Assembly: GCA_020636045.1 (NCBI GenBank)
Contig: JACJYP010000004.1
Span: 372,001 to 436,000, forward strand
Source: Lewinellaceae bacterium
GTDB taxonomy: Bacteria; Bacteroidota; Bacteroidia; Chitinophagales; Saprospiraceae
Direction: 5' to 3'
DNA: 64,000 nt
Of the stretch, positions 62,401-64,000 are shown in pieces. The first letter of the stretch is position 1. Every line of letters begins with the position of its first letter. The position numbers were made by a program, and so were the translations under genes. A model generated the notes under the pieces. That model was given only the letters and a program-made list of their open reading frames with translations, did no database searches and was not told the origin of the DNA.

Positions 62401-64000
62401 TTTGTACAAAAACCGCTCAGCATGGCGGTGAAAATGCCGGCCTCTGTTATTTCAGGCGACCTCCTGAGATTACAGGTTATGCTCACGAACCACACCAGCC
62501 ATATTGCAGGCGGGCATCTCGATCTCGTTGTGCCGGAGCATTTTACGCTGAAAAACGAACCGGAACTTCAGATACAGATCGCTCCGGGGGCGACCAAAAC
62601 AATCAATATTGAATATCAGATCGGATCGACCGATGATAGCGCCGAAAAAGCAGTCAGCATTCGCTTTTCTGCCGATGAAAACGTGCTGGATGCATCCGAA
62701 ACCGGAATACGCACACTCGACCGCGGCTTCCCCGCACGACAGATCGCAAGCGGCAGTGCAGCGCAAAACAAGTTCAACTTCCATCTGCAGGATCCCGTGG
62801 AAGGCAGCATTTCGGCTATGCTGACCGCTTATCCCAACGCCCTTGAAGACGTGCTGAAAGGGATGGAGCGCATGCTCCGCCAGCCCTGCGGGTGTTTCGA
62901 GCAGGTGAGCAGTTCCAATTATCCCAACCTGCTGGTACTCGATCTGCTGCGCCAAACCGGCACGGCAAGACCGGACGTAGAACGCAAGGCTGCGACATTA
63001 CTCGAAGACGGCTATAAAAGACTGACGGCTTACGAATGCAAATCGGGCGGTTTCGACTGGTGGGGACGCGACCCTGCGCACGAAGGACTTACCGCATATG
63101 GTATCCTGGAATTTACCGATATGTCGAAAGTATTTGAAGTGGACCAAAAACTGATCGAACGGTCTGTGAACTGGCTGTATGGCCGGCGCGATGGCAAAGG
63201 CAGCTGGAAGCGCCGCAACGATCAGCACGGCTGGCAGAGCGACGGCGTAGTGGACGCCTATATCGCATGGGCCCTGGCAGAAGCCGGTTATGGGAAAAAA
63301 TTCGCTTCGGAGATAGATTATGCATACACACAGGCGATCCAGAGCAAGGACCCGTACCAGGTAGCCCTCATGGCAAATGCCATGCTGGTACTGAAAGACA
63401 AACGGAGTACAACATTACTGGAGATGCTGAGAGGCGAGCAGTCAGAAGACGGATCATGGACAGGCAGCACACACTCGGTCATGTATGCTCAGGGAAAGTG
63501 TTTTCAAATAGAAACCACGGCATTGTCCGCACTGGCACTCATGAAGTCGGGGAAGGATAACGTTGCTTTGAACAAAGCGATGGATTTTCTGGTGAAAAGT
63601 AAAACCGAATATGGTTACGGAAGCACGCAAAGCACGGTACTGGCATTGAAGGCGCTTGTGGAATACGCCAGGATCGGCAACAACACCCCCGCCGACGGCA
63701 CGCTGGTCGTGCAGATCGACGGGAAAAAGGTAGCGGAACAAAGTTTCTCCAGCAAGGACCCGAAGCGACTCGAGATTGCACACCTGGAACGCTTTTTCGG
63801 TTCCGGCGATCCGCAGATAGAGGTATATTTTGAAAATCCGAAAATGGCCATCCCTTTCGACCTGGAGATCAAATACGCTTCGCGACTACCCCGGAATGTA
63901 CCGGGATGCCCGCTCGGATTTACCACGCAACTGGACAAAAGCAGCGCGTCGGTTGGAGAAACGGTGCGGCTGAGCGCCACCCTGGAAAACCCGACCGGTA
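59485..64000 (+). CDS. Alpha-2-macroglobulin-like protein with TonB-plug-like insert (3' end outside window)
   Basis: 1505 residues visible from ATG 59485; the frame is still open at the end. After a signal peptide (ITLWLWTFLFASPDAAPLSA) come MG-type domains (KLYLQLDRTLYVPGDDVWFN is MG2-like), a first regulatory-like beta domain (about 570-620), a carboxypeptidase-like regulatory domain (about 650-728), and a TonB plug-like segment (about 740-810: TLTSQQIKNLPTRS, ITIRGSRADATTLYIDG). The macroglobulin core resumes near 910 and the thioester motif PCGCFEQ has C1137 and Q1140 (62893-62904), followed by the alpha-toroid of the thioester domain. The family traps proteases; this form would act in the periplasm or at the surface. 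Confidence 0.88.
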   Translation, partial: MLYPITLWLWTFLFASPDAAPLSAQLQNPFVSPIVLGDSTIYQELKEKLANRQKAIAPEKLYLQLDRTLYVPGDDVWFNAYVRNAGDLQASLQSQILYVELLDPRGSMLEQKTFLALDGTTAGDFQIKAEWPGGLYKIKAYTRWMENTGDVFERTLTVQKVVLPNLNMKLEFERKALGPGDMAIARLDVSGLDNKALAKSDIRFTATADGRECAVGTAKTDGNGRAYLKFRLPEDLKSADGLLNVLIAHKGSTESISRAIPIVLNKIDLQFFPEGGDAVAGLPCQMAFKALNEFGKPADVSGIIVDEKGAQVAEFSSYHDGMGAFGFVPQAGRRYEARLTRPLASDTPYPLPDIAVSGYSLRLQNRNEKSLQFAVSATGNGKAYLLGTSQDKPFFFREIEFGGQSSDQQVTVPVQDLPMGIARFTLFDSEKSEQAERLVFVNRDKGLDIEITTDKERYLPREKVQMDIKVRDHMGRPVQGRFSLAVADEKLLSFADDKQGHILASLLLEQDVKGKIEEPNFYFDPAEPKSAQALDYLLMTQGWRRFEWEEVLEDQPVAYDQPAERASIAGVLVKRNGKPLPWATVSLYPNGPKTETDNEGRFTFTNVDIEQYTHVQYWRDQYSRIYWYDENMKLAPSGAVTQATVRYQNGKNGSTFLQGKVTDDQGETMIGATVKIMKGSDFVRGTITDFDGNYRVAPLEPGTYDVVFSYTGYAEQRVKGVKTLMNQIAFLDATMCSTTVISDVEVTAFKTPAIEKDKTAGGQTLTSQQIKNLPTRSVNATVTASEEDAGITIRGSRADATTLYIDGIRAQAKKDMEADEMLDLAGGVPADLPNAMEINEVQVVAFKVPLIEQDKTSTGQILDAGQLRPRSSASFSKKRLAAAERNARMQARPLKVFARARTFYTPAYESSTPATATRTDFRSTIFWKPDITTDRKGRASVEFYTSDAITNFRATLEGIGTKGQAGRAEKKFFVQKPLSMAVKMPASVISGDLLRLQVMLTNHTSHIAGGHLDLVVPEHFTLKNEPELQIQIAPGATKTINIEYQIGSTDDSAEKAVSIRFSADENVLDASETGIRTLDRGFPARQIASGSAAQNKFNFHLQDPVEGSISAMLTAYPNALEDVLKGMERMLRQPCGCFEQVSSSNYPNLLVLDLLRQTGTARPDVERKAATLLEDGYKRLTAYECKSGGFDWWGRDPAHEGLTAYGILEFTDMSKVFEVDQKLIERSVNWLYGRRDGKGSWKRRNDQHGWQSDGVVDAYIAWALAEAGYGKKFASEIDYAYTQAIQSKDPYQVALMANAMLVLKDKRSTTLLEMLRGEQSEDGSWTGSTHSVMYAQGKCFQIETTALSALALMKSGKDNVALNKAMDFLVKSKTEYGYGSTQSTVLALKALVEYARIGNNTPADGTLVVQIDGKKVAEQSFSSKDPKRLEIAHLERFFGSGDPQIEVYFENPKMAIPFDLEIKYASRLPRNVPGCPLGFTTQLDKSSASVGETVRLSATLENPTG

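Overview
The window is chromosomal DNA of a Bacteroidota bacterium, most likely of the Saprospiria/Chitinophagia type. The evidence is protein families: SusC/SusD, a giant SprB-repeat adhesin with a type IX secretion (T9SS) tail, several proteins with C-terminal sorting domains, lipoproteins with Bacteroidota-style lipoboxes, paired M16 peptidases, and TAnnTTTG-like promoter boxes. The lineage below phylum is inference.

Region 1 (1-11.3 kb) is an accessory, defence-island-like stretch. It holds the 3' end of hsdS, a secreted Cys-rich SH3b protein, an AAA ATPase plus Toprim-like pair, and hsdR, so a type I restriction locus carries an embedded two-gene OLD/PARIS-like module. Then come a block of REP-like palindromes, two AT-rich orphan genes, a T9SS cargo protein, a small membrane protein, a VapBC-type toxin-antitoxin pair, a mosaic of fragments, and a gene split across two frames at a perfect A-AAA-AAG heptamer.

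Region 2 (11.5-29.7 kb) is mostly housekeeping: tRNA-Glu, a lipoprotein, a UbiD-family decarboxylase with a secreted START-domain protein, ferrochelatase with an MsbA-like ABC exporter, an OmpA-like protein, a membrane coiled-coil/HhH protein, an AIM24-like protein, a beta-barrel protein, YajC, two M16 peptidases (one active-type, one degenerate), a YkuK-like RNase H fold protein, a DUF4442 hotdog protein and SppA. Among them (18.0-18.8 kb) sits a stand-alone protein that looks like an effector-associated domain (EAD11-like) fused to a phage abortive-infection (putAbiC-like) domain.

Region 3 (30-44.7 kb) holds the 1900-residue SprB-repeat adhesin, an exopolysaccharide-initiating sugar transferase, a lipoprotein, the GTPase Der, an MBL-fold hydrolase with a HEAT-like partner, YebC, and a three-gene set (secreted orphan, CpeT-like protein, PduO-type cobalamin adenosyltransferase). 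It ends in a two-level tandem repeat array (42-bp units inside a 205-bp unit).

Region 4 (44.6-59.2 kb) is a polysaccharide utilisation locus, all on the minus strand: GH144-like enzyme, six-repeat binding protein, GH144-esterase fusion, GH3 beta-glucosidase, SusC, SusD. The enzymes fit a pathway for beta-1,2-glucan (sophoro-oligosaccharides, cyclic glucans or osmoregulated periplasmic glucans): surface endo-cleavage, SusCD import, and GH3 cleavage to glucose.

Region 5 (59.5 kb to the end) is a divergent, 3'-truncated alpha-2-macroglobulin-like gene with an intact CxEQ thioester motif and an inserted carboxypeptidase-regulatory plus TonB-plug-like module.
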